This document shows positions 47,943 through 60,950 of a stretch of 64,000 nt of DNA, piece by piece. Below the pieces are notes generated by a model that worked only from the letters and a program-made list of their open reading frames with translations, had not been told where the DNA came from and ran no database searches. Both the position numbers and the translations under genes were made by a program. Source of the stretch: Pholiota molesta (Eukaryota; Basidiomycota; Agaricomycetes; Agaricales; Strophariaceae); assembly GCA_014925825.1 (NCBI GenBank), contig JACGCK010000016.1, forward strand, positions 372,001-436,000, in the 5' to 3' direction. The first letter of the stretch is position 1. Each line of letters begins with the position of its first letter.

Positions 47943-49950
47943 TCACTGCGGCGTGCCATATCCGGACGACGTCGACCCCGAGTGCGAAGGGCCATCATTG
48001 AAGTAGCCTGGCTGGCTCGACGAGCGCGGGCTGGGCAGCATGTTCGAGTACAACCCCTGCTGGCCTGACGACCCATGCGAGCCGCCATGCGACGAGAAGG
48101 GATTGTTCGACAGCGACGGCGGCGCAGAAAGCGGCATATCCGAGTTCATATATGACGACTGCGAGTGACCCGATCCGCCGTGCCCGCCCTGGCCAGGGCG
48201 TACAGGCTCATGTTATGTCGGCCTTGATTATAGTCCGACAGTCCGCTGACGTGGTGGTGGCTCGAGCGCGATGAGGACATGCCCAGCATGTGGCGCGAGG
48301 GGCCCCCGACGTAGTCGGAATGGTGGTGGTGGCCGCTGGGGCTGTTAGGCATTGACTGCAGCGTCATGGGGTGGTAGAGCTGCAAGGCGTCGGCGGTTGG
48401 CATCGAGGCTCGTCTGCCGATGGGGTCAAGGAGACCAGACAGTGAGGCGCTCCTGCCGGAAGGAGGAAAAGGGGCGGTGGTCGTCGGTCCCGTGGCAGCG
48501 CGGTGTGCGGGGGCGAGGATGCGACGTCTAGCCTGTAATACAGTACAAAAAAAAATGAGCGGTTAAAAAAAAGGGAACAAGCGGCAACTGACGTTGATCA
48601 TCCAGTTGGACACCTGGCTCATGCTAAGGCCCGTAGCATGACACAGTTGCTTTTTCTCCTCCTCACTGGGATACGGATGATCCGAGTGACGATGGAGCCA
48701 GGCCTTGAGGTAATCGGTGGTCTCCTTGGGGAGCTTGCCGCGCTTACGGGTGGGACGATCGACGAGGGTGGAGGAAGGCATATTGTTTGGAGAACGCGAG
48801 GGAGAGGAGACGGAGATGTTGGGGGTAGCTGGGCCCAAGGAGGGAGAGTAGTGAGGGTTTCCAGATGGGAGGACAAAGTCAGAGGAATTTTCGAAAGCCC
48901 ACTCGCTCTTTATCCCTGACAATGACCTACGATCATGCTGTCCCGAAATACGAGCCGAACCTGCAAACATCTGTGCCTGGGACATTGAGGCGCTAAAGGA
49001 AGCATGGCGTAAACCATCATCATACTTTACGGCCGGACTTGATAGCTGTCCCGGAGTGGAATTAGGACGGACAATTCCTGAGGGAGACCCATGCCAATTT
49101 TCTGATTCCGCAGAATATGGAGACAAGCCTGGAGTTCGGATTTCCGAATTTAAAGGGGAATTAAAATGCGAGGATGAGATAGAGCTTGAAGGTGTAGTGC
49201 CGTTGGACAAACCAGAGTTGGGCTGATACGGCGAATCGTAAGAGTTCGCCGCACCAGAAGAGTTTTGCCATTGCTGTTGAAATTAAGGTCGGTGCTGACC
49301 CTTGGGCGGCCTGGGAGTCTGTCGCTGGGGCCGTCATCGACATTAGGCGGAAAGGTGTAAGATGAGAGATTTGACTGATTGCTGGGCGCATAATGTTGTC
49401 GTAAATTCGTCGGGGGGTAGGGCGCATGCCGGGCGCTCCTTTCGGACTGGATAATAGGGAGGGAGGCGCGGCGCCCGTCACCGCGGTAGCTCTCGTCGGC
49501 GCCGCCAAAGTGCGTGAATATGGAGGGCAGCGACACCTTGGAGTGGTCGACGATGCCGGCATCGTTCGAAAGCTTGTCCTGGGGCCCCGCAGCGGAGTGG
49601 GTGGAGGAAGCGTCGTCCCATTGGTCGCCCGAGTCGCGCTGTTTTTTGGGCATGGGAGAGTCTGCAGGGGTGAGCGAGCGCTTGTCGCTCCTGGAGAGCA
49701 TGCTGCTCTCCGTGTCCGCGGTGGAGGTGGCAGAGCTGGACATACGACGCGAATCGTAGTCCAGATTATCAGATTCTACAGGACTGGGGGGTGTTAGTTG
49801 GAGATAAAAAAGACGAGGCGGTGCGTACATGATGGCGGTGTTGGGCTGGTCGTGGAAGAGGAGGTCGTTGTTGCCCTTGAGGGCGAACTGCAACTGGGCA
49901 ACGTTATAGTTGTTGAGTTGGTCGTTGTGGGGAAGGTCTGCTGTCGGCAT
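47943..49950 (-). CDS. TALE-class (KN-type) homeodomain transcription factor
   Basis: Start ATG 49948-49950 (MPTADLPHNDQLNNYNVAQ). A Ser/Pro-rich regulatory region follows (~300 residues). The homeodomain is KRGKLPKETTDYLKAWLHRH, SDHPYPSEEEKKQLCHATGL and SMSQVSNWMIN|ARRRIL. The HSDHPYPSEEEK loop gives the three-residue extension that marks the TALE class, and WMINARRR is recognition helix 3, split by an intron near 48535-48595. The C-terminal ~150 residues are Ser/His/Gly-rich. A 45-nt intron near 49780-49828 has a perfect branch site (aactaac). One-base deletions are inferred at AAA 49280-49282 (restoring NFQQQWQNSSGAANSYDSPY) and GGG 48196-48198 (restoring GQGGHGGSGHSQSSYMNSD). Target genes unknown; fungal TALE factors often act in development or mating, but this one is not placed at a mating locus. 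Confidence 0.9.
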
Positions 49951-50185
49951 CTAATAGCTGGGCAAACGGCAGGGGCGGTAGAGGCTGGCTGTGGTATTTA
50001 AGTGATTGTGCAAAAATAGGCGCAACAGACCAACCTGTGGGAGCGCGAATAAGATCGTCTCTCCAATCTAGGAACATCCCTACATACATACAATCAAACA
50101 GCATTAATCAGATCTGTCCAAACCCGGTTATATGCGAACCACCACGACCCAACCCAGCCCGCCCGGCTCGCCAGGCACCAGATCC

Positions 50186-53100
50186 CTATCTCTTCCCCAG
50201 GATCCCCTCTAGCAGCCGCTGCGCCTTCGCCCGCTCCTTCGTCCCCACCACCACCCCGTCCAGCATCCGCACGCGCGCGCACGCCCCCATTACCAGCCCC
50301 CGGTACGCCAGCCGTCCGATGTACGACGCGTCCGGCAGGTCCCGCCGGAATTTGCTGTCCAGCTCCAGCCACGCCACAGCCTCGCTCTCCGCGCGCTTCC
50401 CCTCCCGCCCCTCCGACGGCTGCAGCGCCCCGGGCACGTCCTTCACCAGCAGCGGCAGGTACCACCCAGCGTGCACGGGTTCATCCTGTGGGAGTTCTAG
50501 TCAGTGTCCGTTCTCATCACTCAACAAACTTTGTTTTCCCTCGTGCGCATGTGCCTCTAGCAAGCAAAGCACGCGGGACACCAAAGATGGCCAAAACAAT
50601 TGGTGCAATGCAATGCGATGCGATACAGCCAACAGGCACTAATGCAAAACCCACACGCACCTAAAGTCCAACATTTCCGCATCCGGCATCTGCTGCAGCA
50701 GACGGATCAGAGGCTTTGTATTCTTCAGCCGGGACCCAATAATCGTCAGCTTTTGCAGCCTCGTGAGGCCCTGCAGCGGCCGAACATCTTCCAGGAAGTT
50801 GTAGTTGAGATTGAGCACTCGTAAATTCGGCACCAGCCTCGCCATTCCCTCGGGAAGCGCGGTCAACCGACAGGCGCCAGCTCCAAATATACCAGGTTAT
50901 AGCACGGTTCCACCAGAAAGTCATCCTTGAGCGGGTTCCCTGCCCAATAATCCGCGTCAGTCAGCTGTTCCGAGATGGGTGGCAGAAAAAACGAAAAAAG
51001 GGTGACCGAACGAACGAACAAACGGAACGCCCCAGGAAGAAAGGAAGCCAACTCACCAGAGAGATACAGACGCTTTACATCGCGAACATCGCGGGTCAAA
51101 AGTTTACTAGCAATACCAGAATTAGTTACTCTATCAAGATCAGCATGGAAGGAATGTGGTAGGAACTCGACTTACAGTCCTCGTCCACTCTGATTCCGCA
51201 GGCTCAGGTTTTCCAGTTTAGTCAGACGGTCCACCTTTACGAGACCCGCAAGTGCATTGTTATCCGCATACAGCGTGCGAAGGCTGGGCAGTGGTCCAAC
51301 ATCAAGATTCTGCAGGCGATTGCCACTGACACGCAGAATGCGGAGTCGGGGCAGACTCCCGTGTACCCTAAACTCGCCCAAACAATTCATGTCTGTACCC
51401 ACACGCGAAAGCCCAAATGTTCAAACAAAAAAAGCGCGAGGGGAAAGATAATCCCAAAAAAAAATCCGATATCAAAGAGGAATATTTTTCGTCAGCTGTG
51501 TAATCATAATGCACGTCCAATATAAATCTTACCCATATTCAAGGCGATCAGAGAATGCAGTGATGAGAGCCCTTGCATGCTATCGAGCTGATTGTGACTG
51601 ATGTTCAGCATCTCCAATCGAGTCCTATCATCAATTCATCTTGGATTAGCACACTGTGTTCCAAATGATGCCATGAGTTTGGCCCCGGAGGGGGGCCTTA
51701 CTAACCATCGATACTGGCTAAAATCAACAGTCTTCACTTTGTTTCCTTGCACGCTGAGCTTCACAAGGCCATCCATGCGTTGTAGGCCATCAAGGCTCGT
51801 TATCTTGTTCCCATCAGCCTTGAGCTCCCGCAGATGTCGAAGGCATTCTAATTCTGTTCTCCCAACAGCAAAAGAAAAAAGTTCAAGCCATTCCCGTTAG
51901 GCCAAATTAAATCTCCCAAAAAAAATGGAGCACTTACGACGCAAAGATTCCACATCGTTATGACTGATATCCAGATTCTCCAGATTGACAAGGTGGCTAT
52001 ACGAGGTGATGCCTGTGAGACTACAGACCCAGGGTCGTTAGCGAGCGTACAAAAGTTGGCGGAAGGACGCGGGGCCGCTAAGCGACAAAGAAATTTACCC
52101 ACCAATTGTGCGCGACAGATAGCGTCCTCACGCTCGCTGGGATCCCACTCAGCCACGCCAGCTCATTCCGATTCCTGTTCGACAATAGTCACAAAGACAC
52201 GACACGGTTAGTAGGCCAAACAGCCTTCCTTACTGACAGATTCCATTCCGCACTTACAGGGTTAGCGCGTCAAGTCGCGGGAGGAATTCCTTCAAACGCG
52301 CGACACTCTCCAGCTTCGCACTTGACAAGTCAATCGCGCTGAGCTCTTCCCAATGTGGCTCAAACGGCTGGACGTCCGTGATCACTCTACCAGTCTATCG
52401 TGAGCGACACCGAATGAGCACTCTGTCAGGAATGTCCCGTTCGCCTTGGCCATGCTCTGTCTGCCGGAGACAACGCGCGGCGGCTGTACGTCCGCGAGAA
52501 GACGCGTCTTGGAGATTCGGATTTTGAGCTGCTGGCCGTCGCATTGCTTGGACGGCGTGCATGCAGCGGTTGGAGTTCATCGGGCCGACCAGAACTACTA
52601 ACTTTCGAGGGGGAATCTTCTTCGTCTAAATCTGTACGCAAACACGTCCGACGAATATTTCATTAAGTTTTATGACAGTCAAATAAAATTTAAGGAACTG
52701 ACCAGAATCCTCCAAAGCATTCAGCATGTCTGCTATCCGTTTTGACCTCGTTGACTGGACGGCCCCGCCAGAAGCTGTGATGCCTATAGGCGCAGACAGA
52801 CATGGACATATAGTCAGATTGATGCCCACGCTTAATTAATTAAGATAAGATAAAATGCAAACCTTGAATGGGACCGTCCCGCTTGCCGTCCGAGAAACTG
52901 ACTGACCGGCGATGAACCAGCCTCTGAAGCGGCGTTTGATAGTACCGTCGATCAGAGCTCTTCATCGCAGACGTCGGCGTGACGCTATTACTCTTCAGCG
53001 CAGACTTGATGACCGGTGTACCCGAGGGCAAGCCAATATTCCCACGGTTCGGCGTACTGAAAGTCGCCGTCTGTGTGACGATCTGCGTCTGCACACTGTA

Positions 53101-55515
53101 AAACTGCTGCTGCTGTTGGGATCGCTGCTGTTGTGCGCCACGTTGAGGACTGGGAACCGCCTCGCGTACGTTGCGAATGCTATGCCGCGACGGCGAATCC
53201 TCGAATTCGGAATCGAAATCGATGTCATTGATCACTGCCTGCGTCGCGGTATGCAGATCGTCGTTCGCGTCTTCCGAGTCGGTAGTTTCGTCTTCATAGC
53301 CGTCGGTATCTACTCCTGTCATGATATTAACGATGTGTGCTGATGCATCAGTTGAGAAGTTTGAGAGCTCCATCTCTTCTTCGTCCTCAATTTCAGATTG
53401 CTCCTCGATGATGCTCATTTCTGGTTGCCCAACAGCTTCTCCCGAACGTAAATGATGAACTTCCTCCTCCTCCGCGGGTCTTGAATCATCCCGCAGACTC
53501 TCTATATCGCCAAAGGGATCATCTGAAATTTCTCCAGCCTGGCTTGAAGACCTCTCTTGGTCCATGGTGGCTTTTGCAGTATTTTTGACCCACCGCATCA
53601 TAACTTTATCAAGATGCATGTCGCCATACGTGTCAGGTAAGGAAGGGAGATCAGCCGGTGCAATGGTTCGGATGTGGGCAGGTCCAGGATGTTTGACGAA
53701 GGATGGGGCGCTTCCCGCTGTGAGTGTCGTTCCAGACGCAGTGCTCGAGGACACAAATCTATTAAGGTCTTCGTTCGTCGCTAAACGAATAGATGTTGAA
53801 GGATATGCTGGTGGTGCAAGATTAGATAAATGATGCAGTGGTTGTTCCGGTTGATCGTGAGTGGAAGATGATAATATAGTTGTCGTGGGCATGAGAGTGA
53901 TATTAATGATAGGTTGTTGCTCTTGAATAGATATGCGAGATAGATTATGAACCAAATCACCGTCTTCAGTCCCGCGTTTGAGGGGCTTTCGTGGGCTTGG
54001 ACGGGAGCGTGACGAATTCAACTTGGAGGACGATGACGTTCGTCGATGCGATTGTCGATGGTTTTCCTTGCCGTCGACACCATTTTTTATACTGCCAGAC
54101 AATGAAGAGTTTGTGTTCTCTTCGACATGGGTCGTAACATGAGAAACCTCTGAATCCCCAGAGAAAACACGTTTCTGGCGTTTCACGTCTCCTTTGATTT
54201 GTTCCATCAAGGCAGCAGCCTTCTGTCGATATCCGATTGAAGAGTAAGAGTTGGACTTCGACGCAATAGTGCCAGATGATGTCAAAGGATTATTGCTAGT
54301 TTGCTCGGGTATAGAAAGAAATGAAGGTCGGCGTGAAGATGCTAAAATCGATGTAAAACATGTTAGTGACAACCAGCAACTCTTTCATTAAAACTGACAT
54401 GGAGTGGACATAATCATTTGGCTGCCGGTTTGTTCGAGGGTCTTACCAAGAGGGTTTTCGTGAGCGATGGAGGGCGAATTGTTGGCCGCACTAGCAACCG
54501 TCGATATGGTCGAAAAGTCCCTTGCTTCTTTGATTTGTTGCATCAAGGAGCGCGATTCTCCGACATAATCTTTACCATAGATTTTCGGACGCGCAATGGT
54601 CGCTTGCGGAGCCAAAGTTTCAGCGCAGAGGTCGCTAGAGGGACTGAGCTTAAGACGCTTGGCGCTGCGTAAATGAGACATGTTGGCAGCTGTACCAGTC
54701 ACTTCGGAAACCCGCGACAATCCATTGCTAAAACTAGTCGGCGTCCCTGTGGTTCCTGTACCAGAGGGTGTTGTATTGACGGCAATAGAGTCTACCAGAG
54801 CGGATAAATGTTCGCGAGTATAGGTGTCATATTGGAATTGGAATAGTCGAAGTCGAGGGTCAGTTGCAGGTGCCACTGGCTTCGTAGGATGAAATGGAGG
54901 GTTTGGTGTGCTTTGTGCTTGGGGAAATGCACTGCTGCTCGCAGCAATCGGTCGGGAGGAGACATCGCGAGGAACTGAGAATGTAAACTGACAGGCCATG
55001 CTTGCCTTACGACCATGGAAAGAGTTCATATTTGGTATGTCTGTTTCTATAATTTCATCTTCCTGCTCCTCTTGAGAATCGGCAGGGCTCGCAGCTTCGA
55101 ATGTACGTGACAGAGGACTAGGATTTGAGGTTGAAGGTTTGGGTTGAGAAGCAGGTTGATATGGTGGTGAAGGAGGTTCAAACATCGTTTCAAGAGGCAT
55201 AGGCGTAAAGAAGTCCTTGACCTTCTTGTTTCGTCCCGGAGTCTTGGGAAGTAACGGAGCATGGGCAACATCTTCACGAACAAGAAACGTTCCGACAGCT
55301 TGGTAAGGACCGGAAGCTGATTTTGCATCATGGTCAAATTCGGCAGTGGTGTGGATTTGAGTGCTTAGTGGAACAGTTAGCGAGACGGATTGAGTGCCAT
55401 ATGAAATGTTGTAGTTGTCGTCATTAGCATCCTCCCCTTGATCTTCTTCAGGCCATTCTTCTTGGAGTTCTTCCGTTTGCCAGCCTGGGGCGGTTTGCGC
55501 ACGGGCACCCGACAT
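50186..55515 (-). CDS. cdc11: Cdc11/Nud1-type leucine-rich-repeat scaffold of the septation/mitotic-exit network
   Basis: Cdc11 (fission yeast) and Nud1 (budding yeast) tether the septation or mitotic-exit kinases to the spindle pole body. The start is placed at ATG 55513-55515 (MSGARAQTAPGWQTEELQEE); the in-frame extension upstream looks non-coding. The N-terminal ~900 residues are disordered, Ser/Thr/Pro-rich, with conserved short blocks (YGDMHLDKVMMRWVKNTAK; VHRRSVSFSDGKRDGPIQG). The C-terminal half is a row of LRRs (LDALTLNRNELAWLSGI; LVNLENLDISHNDVESLR; LRILRVSGNRLQNLDVGPL; LRVLNLNYNFLEDVRPLQGL), ending in DASYIGRLAYRGLVMGAC. Introns are ~50-60 nt except near 50478-50640. One-base deletions are inferred at CCC 50464-50466 (restoring MNPCTLGWYLPLLVKD), near 52379-52388 and near 52453. 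Confidence 0.87.
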
Positions 55516-58500
55516 GTGAGGCGCAGCGCTTATGGTGAAAGGACTCGGATGCGGATGGCAGTGGCAGCGAGGAAGCGACTCAGTTGAAGCATTTGTTGAC
55601 CTTTGTTGAATTAAGTCATTGAACTCGCCGGAACCATCATGTGACCGCGTTGCTCGTGAGACATTGATGTGCTTGCCAAGGCCGTTCATGACAAACAATG
55701 GCCACAGAAGAAAACACAGCTGCTGCCCGCCTGCGTGGTTTCTGCAACCCCGCCACATCGCTCGGAGTTTCGCCGTGCTACAATGCCTCCACCGAGTTAA
55801 CTTTTTTCAAGCTGGTGCGAAGGGCGGATTTTGTCAGCTCATCCGACCTGCCTGTCGGTGCGATGTGACAACGCCTGATCGTCTGGTTCGTCCATAACCA
55901 TTCCCGAACCCCAATAGGTTGTCAAACGATCATCATGACTGCACCTGTGGCAGCACGTCGATCCTGAAACCAAAGTTAGACCTTGATGATGGGCCTGCTT
56001 TATGTTGACTGTTCGGGTTCTTGGGAAAGGAATTCGCTCGTGCAAAGCATCTAGTCTAACGAACCTTCCCCATCCATACATACGATGTGACCGATAGGCT
56101 TCCATTACCTATCGTTGCGCGTAATATTCCTGATGTCGACAATCCAGCGCCGAGAGATTCTAACCTCAGGCACCTTTCGCAGAACTTGCAGAATTTCTCA
56201 TTGGACCTACCCCACTCCACAATCGCATTAAAGTCTGTGTTATACCCGAGGATCTTGGCTGCCTATCTCTCTTCCTGCATTACTATCAGAGGCTATTCCA
56301 AATCCTGTTTGGCCATCGACGTATCTGTATGCAAAATGTCTCGTGAACTCCTTGCTTGACTATGATGCTTCATGCTATATAATGGTACTTGACTGATTCT
56401 TTCTGCCAATATGGACCGCTGTCCCGACGTTGCTCCAGCGTCCTGTCAAATTGGTCAGGCGTAAAAATTTAATACTTCCACCGTTTATTACTATGGTTAT
56501 TCTTGATATGCCGCCCATCTGAAGACCAACTGAAGCAGCGGGGCGGTGGCGTATACGCAGTTGGTGATTAATTGCAGTCGGCATCCAGAATAGAAAGAGA
56601 TCTGTTATACCTGATGCACCACCGTGGCCGAAGTGGATACAACACTTGTTCTATCGCTCTATCCATGTATGTGGTTTCACTTATTTCGGGGCAAGTAACC
56701 TGATTCTTGTTTCTTGAGCGTTCGCCAACTAAATGAACTGGATCCCCTGCATGGATCGCCAATCGATGTAATCTACCTTACCCCTCTTGCACAATCCATC
56801 ATTCAGTGCGCTCATAGAATGGAATTTGACCAAATGTCTGTTTTAACCAGCGGTAACTTCTACCTTTCTCCTTTGAATAATTCACCCCGCGACTCCACTC
56901 TGTCCTTTTCAGCATAACAAAAGGGGGACAATGGAGGAATATCGGCTTTTCAAAGCCTACTATGCAAATGCAGTGGCTTGTGACGAATTACTTTCCCAGC
57001 AAATACCTCTCCCTGGTTCGCAGAGAATTTATAAATATACACCGCTCAACCGACGTCAGATAAAGTCTGGCAGACTGTGGTTCGTTGGTTAGATGGTTTT
57101 TGCGAAAACTGCCGGTTTTCTGCCAAACCGTGATAACATTGGGCCACGGATCCTGACAACGATGTAAATGGTTCACGAGATTAGGTGTCTCTACCATGAA
57201 AGGTAGGTCATCAACATCACCGACTCCGCTTCTATAAATTCAATAGGAGATCATTTACTTTTAGTTCCCATACAATCCTATGTGGAGCCCGTCTACTAAA
57301 TGTCAGTCGATACCAAGACGACGGGACACAGCCTTGACCAAGAGGATAGTATGATTGTTCTCCCTATGTAAACTCAATTGTGGGCGTTGATTTACGCTTT
57401 CTGCCTTGTGAACGTCTCGATTGAGCATTGACATCAAGAAGCTGGCAATCTGCCATTGATGGTGGTCCAGGAAACTTCATAGTCTTAGACGCACAGCTTT
57501 GTCGAAGTAGGCCTCTATGATAGTACCTAGGAGCCTGTAGGACGTACCAGCTTTCATCCATGAAATGAAGAGTCAGCAAGCACATGCATCAGAAAGATGA
57601 TTCCGTGTAATCCTCAGAACATTGAAGGATGAAACAGCATCATTTTTACAGACTATCCAGATCCATAATCAACGCTCTATCGTCCAGAATTAACTCCCAT
57701 GTATGAACTCTGGTTTGCTTAAGTGCTATCTATCACGCGACGGTCCGGTCTGAATACCCTCTTAGGCATGCCAGTTATACCGAGACTCAATATCGCCTTC
57801 CAGTGGGTACAAGAGTCTTCAAGAGTCGGCGTGGCACAGGAGCGATTACTGTCGCCAGCAGCATTGTCCTGCATTACCCCGAGCGGCGAGATTTACTGAT
57901 TTGCATAGCAGTCACAACAAAATCCGTGATGAACTGACGGGCATACTAACTAGCTAAATATCGACCGGATGATTACGCTTAAGCTGACCTAATGATACTG
58001 GGAAACTTATGGAATTGAACGACAGATAGATTGGTCCATCTCTAAATATGAGAAGAGTTACCTAAGTAAGTATGAATGAAGACGCCCGAGGTCATTCAGC
58101 TTTTTGCGATCTCCCCGGTTTGTAAAGGTAAGCAGAAATTTGAAAACGGGCCCGATGTACCTTATTCAAAATCTTATCGAAGAGCTATTTTGAAAAGTCC
58201 CAACTATGTGATCCGCCGAGTCTCTCTGATGATCATGATGGGGAGTGTTCAGCACTATCGATTTATTGTTAAGTCGAAGGCGTGGAATATTAATGTGATC
58301 GTCAGTGGTTCCTTTCCCTGTCATCGATCCATCAGCGATCCAAAAATAGATCTCACTAAAAGTGCTTCAGCAGGTAATACTTCCCATGTGCACCTACAAA
58401 GGAGAGGCCGGGTTTGTGTCAACTCTGTTTGTTTCATCATGACGGAGAGAAGCATCGATTTTGTCCTTATTTTATTCTCACTGCTGTCAACCTGGCGAGC

Positions 58501-59067
58501 TGGCAAAAGCGATAATTTATTCACGATCCCGACCTCTCCATGAACCACGGGCGTTATCTTGGCATGCATTCCCGCGGAGACCATGATTAGACGATTTAAA
58601 AGACTAACTGAAACAGATTTTGAAAAAAGAATCAAATAAGTAGTTGGGTAGGATTTATCTCTGGCACATGCAAATAGAAATAAATGAGAACAGACTACTA
58701 GCTTGCGATTGCGATTGCTTTCGAAAAAATGGAAGTTGTATACACATATTCTATTGAGTGATCTAGTTTACAGGTGAAGTGGGGAACAGAACGAAGATTC
58801 TATGTGAAACGAACAACGGACAAGATAACGAAAACATGGTGATTGACAATGGCGTTTCTAAAAGGTATCTGATGAGTGCAATAACAGTAACTATGAATCC
58901 AGTGATGCAATGCGGAATTGATGAATAATGGTAGAGTAAAGATGATTGTCCTACGATGAAGAAACGATGGAAGATGGTCAAGCCCTAAAAACCCAAATTA
59001 ATGAGTGTGGGTGGTGGTTAGAATGAAGCGCACTGAAGCGTTTGAAATCCATATGGCTACATTAAAA
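55516..59067. other. 3.5-kb stretch with no recognisable gene
   Basis: The first part is the Cdc11/Nud1 upstream region. The rest holds only short frames; the longest (58076-58543, 155 codons, plus) has no protein-like family resemblance. No repeat or RNA gene found. Confidence 0.45.
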
Positions 59068-59873
59068 TCAATGAGTGTGAATGCTCTTGAAGCGCGAAGG
59101 ATCTTGATTCTCTATGCGGCGCAGCAGATGGCGTTGGAACTCGAAGTGACTTGGATCGACTTGTGAATATGATAAATCATCTTCATGGTGGTCGGTCCTG
59201 CCAGGAAGAATCCAGGGCGACGAAGAAAACGACGGTCTACGGGGAGGTGGGTGAAGGGGTATAGTTGGCCGAGGCGGCTTTTCATAGATGGGCGGCTGAT
59301 GTTCGTTAATCGGTGTGAATCCAGTGATTTTAGTGGTTGAATGGATTCTTTTGTTGCTGACATGTTCCTTTGGTGGAGGAACACTGTGGGCGGTCTCCGA
59401 TGGATGCGCTGTGCAGCTTTCAGAAATCGTGGTGTCAATTACTTCGGCCCCAGATCGGAGAGCGATGATATTATTGTTTCTGAAGGGTATAAGGCTCTGG
59501 CGAGAAATTTTGCGGCGCAATTGAGATCCAGTGGTATCTGTGGAAGGTCTAATAATAGGGACGTGATACATAAAGCGGTCATGAGTGTTCGTTTCATGGG
59601 TTCTTGGTTGAGATGTGGATGGGTATATGGTCGATGCTGAAGGGAACGAAGGCGACAGAGGCGACATTTCGAATAGCATGTCGGGAGATGTGGGAGAGTT
59701 GGGCGATGACGCAGTTGATCTGCGCTGAGAGGGTATTTCTATGGGGTCGATGCTTTAAAGCGTGAATGGCGCGAAGGTCGCTCAGGGCTGTTGGTAATTT
59801 CGCTCGGTATACGAGGCTAAAGAAATTCAAGTCTATTCAAGTCGGATAGCATTCAAGATTGAAGACTGACCAT
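59068..59873 (-). CDS. Ser/Pro-rich protein of unknown function with a start-codon-only first exon
   Basis: I do not recognise it. The best model starts at ATG 59871-59873, immediately followed by donor gtcagt (59870) and acceptor ctttag. Exon 1 is therefore just ATG, and exon 2 begins PRIPSEITNSPERPSRHSRF at 59816. One C added in the C4 run (59743-59746) joins KASTP to IEIPSQRRSTASSPNSPTSP and the long frame DMLFEMSPLSPSFPSASTIY. The C-terminus is HFEFQRHLLRRIENQDPSRF; stop 59068-59070. About 255 residues, rich in Ser, Pro, Thr and His, without membrane segments, likely disordered. The coherent composition on both sides of the break supports coding. An alternative start is the in-frame ATG 59677-59679. 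Confidence 0.5.
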
Positions 59874-60950
59874 GACCCGGGTATTATCCAGTTATAAAAA
59901 TAATCTACTTTTTGCGCCTCCTCTATTGATCCGTAAATTTGCGCGTTGCACAACGACAGGGGTTGTAATTGAGGCTTTTGATCGCCTCGTTCGTCGACTT
60001 GAATGCGTCGTGGATTCTGGGAAACAAGCCAGATATTTATGCTTCTTCACAGATCGGCCATCAGAATAGCTGAATCAGAGCTAGATCCACTTACTGGGCA
60101 TAGAAGACCTTCAACTTCGTGTGGTATGTAGACCTGACGCTCAGGTCTTACGGCCAGTTATCGCTTCCCTCGAGTGTCGTATAGATGTTACGGTACTAGT
60201 AGCGGGGTAGGATCTGCCGAAATCTTGAAGGAAAGGGACAACACTGATCTTTCTGGAGCGTTTTAGAGGAGAATCTAAGGAGTAGGGGAACGAGGTGGTA
60301 GAAACAAAAGAGGTAGCTAGCGAAGGATGGCCTCGACACTATAAATGGATTTCCTATGAAATAAATTTGAATCCGGAGACCGAGGTCCGGGGAAAAATGC
60401 ATCCGCAGAGCACGTGATGGCACCAATTTGGCCGTCATTAATGGATGGCCTCCTTGTAATCCGAGTCCTTACTCTTGCTGGTTGCTTGGTGGGCGCCATG
60501 TGTTGTATTTTTTAGAAAAAGAGGCACCTCCCTTTGGAAAATCTGTAGTATGGAGCCTCTTAGAACGACGAGATACAGCAAAATTGATGATAAGGGCAGC
60601 ATAGGTTAAATCAAAATCCCGAATGCCAAGGAACGGGGTATTGGAAAAGAGTGTTCATCGGCCGGGGCCCTCGCTGGCGCCGGTTGAAATCTTCCAGAGC
60701 CCTCCGTCTCAACGCTACTCAACATGGCGGTTGAAACAGGTTTGGTGTCCGAGTCTGGACTTGGAAATCCCTTATCGCAGCTGATAAGATGAAATTTGAG
60801 GCTTGAGGGCTTGAATGGTCCGAACTCCAGACCTTGTGACGGCAAGCGAGAGCTCTCCCGTAAAAGGCATATGATGTCATCTCCCCAGACACTATTAGTA
60901 GTGTTATGACGAGGGCAATACGCCACACCTCTCCTTTCCATTCAACCACA
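59874..60950. other. Divergent intergenic region
   Basis: 1.08 kb upstream of both the Ser/Pro-rich gene (minus) and the Vip1-like gene (plus). Short frames only. Promoters of both genes should be here. Confidence 0.45.

Noticed and set aside
58076..58543. 155-codon plus-strand open frame
   Set aside because: No recognisable motif, no intron signals and no promoter context in a gene-poor AT-rich stretch.
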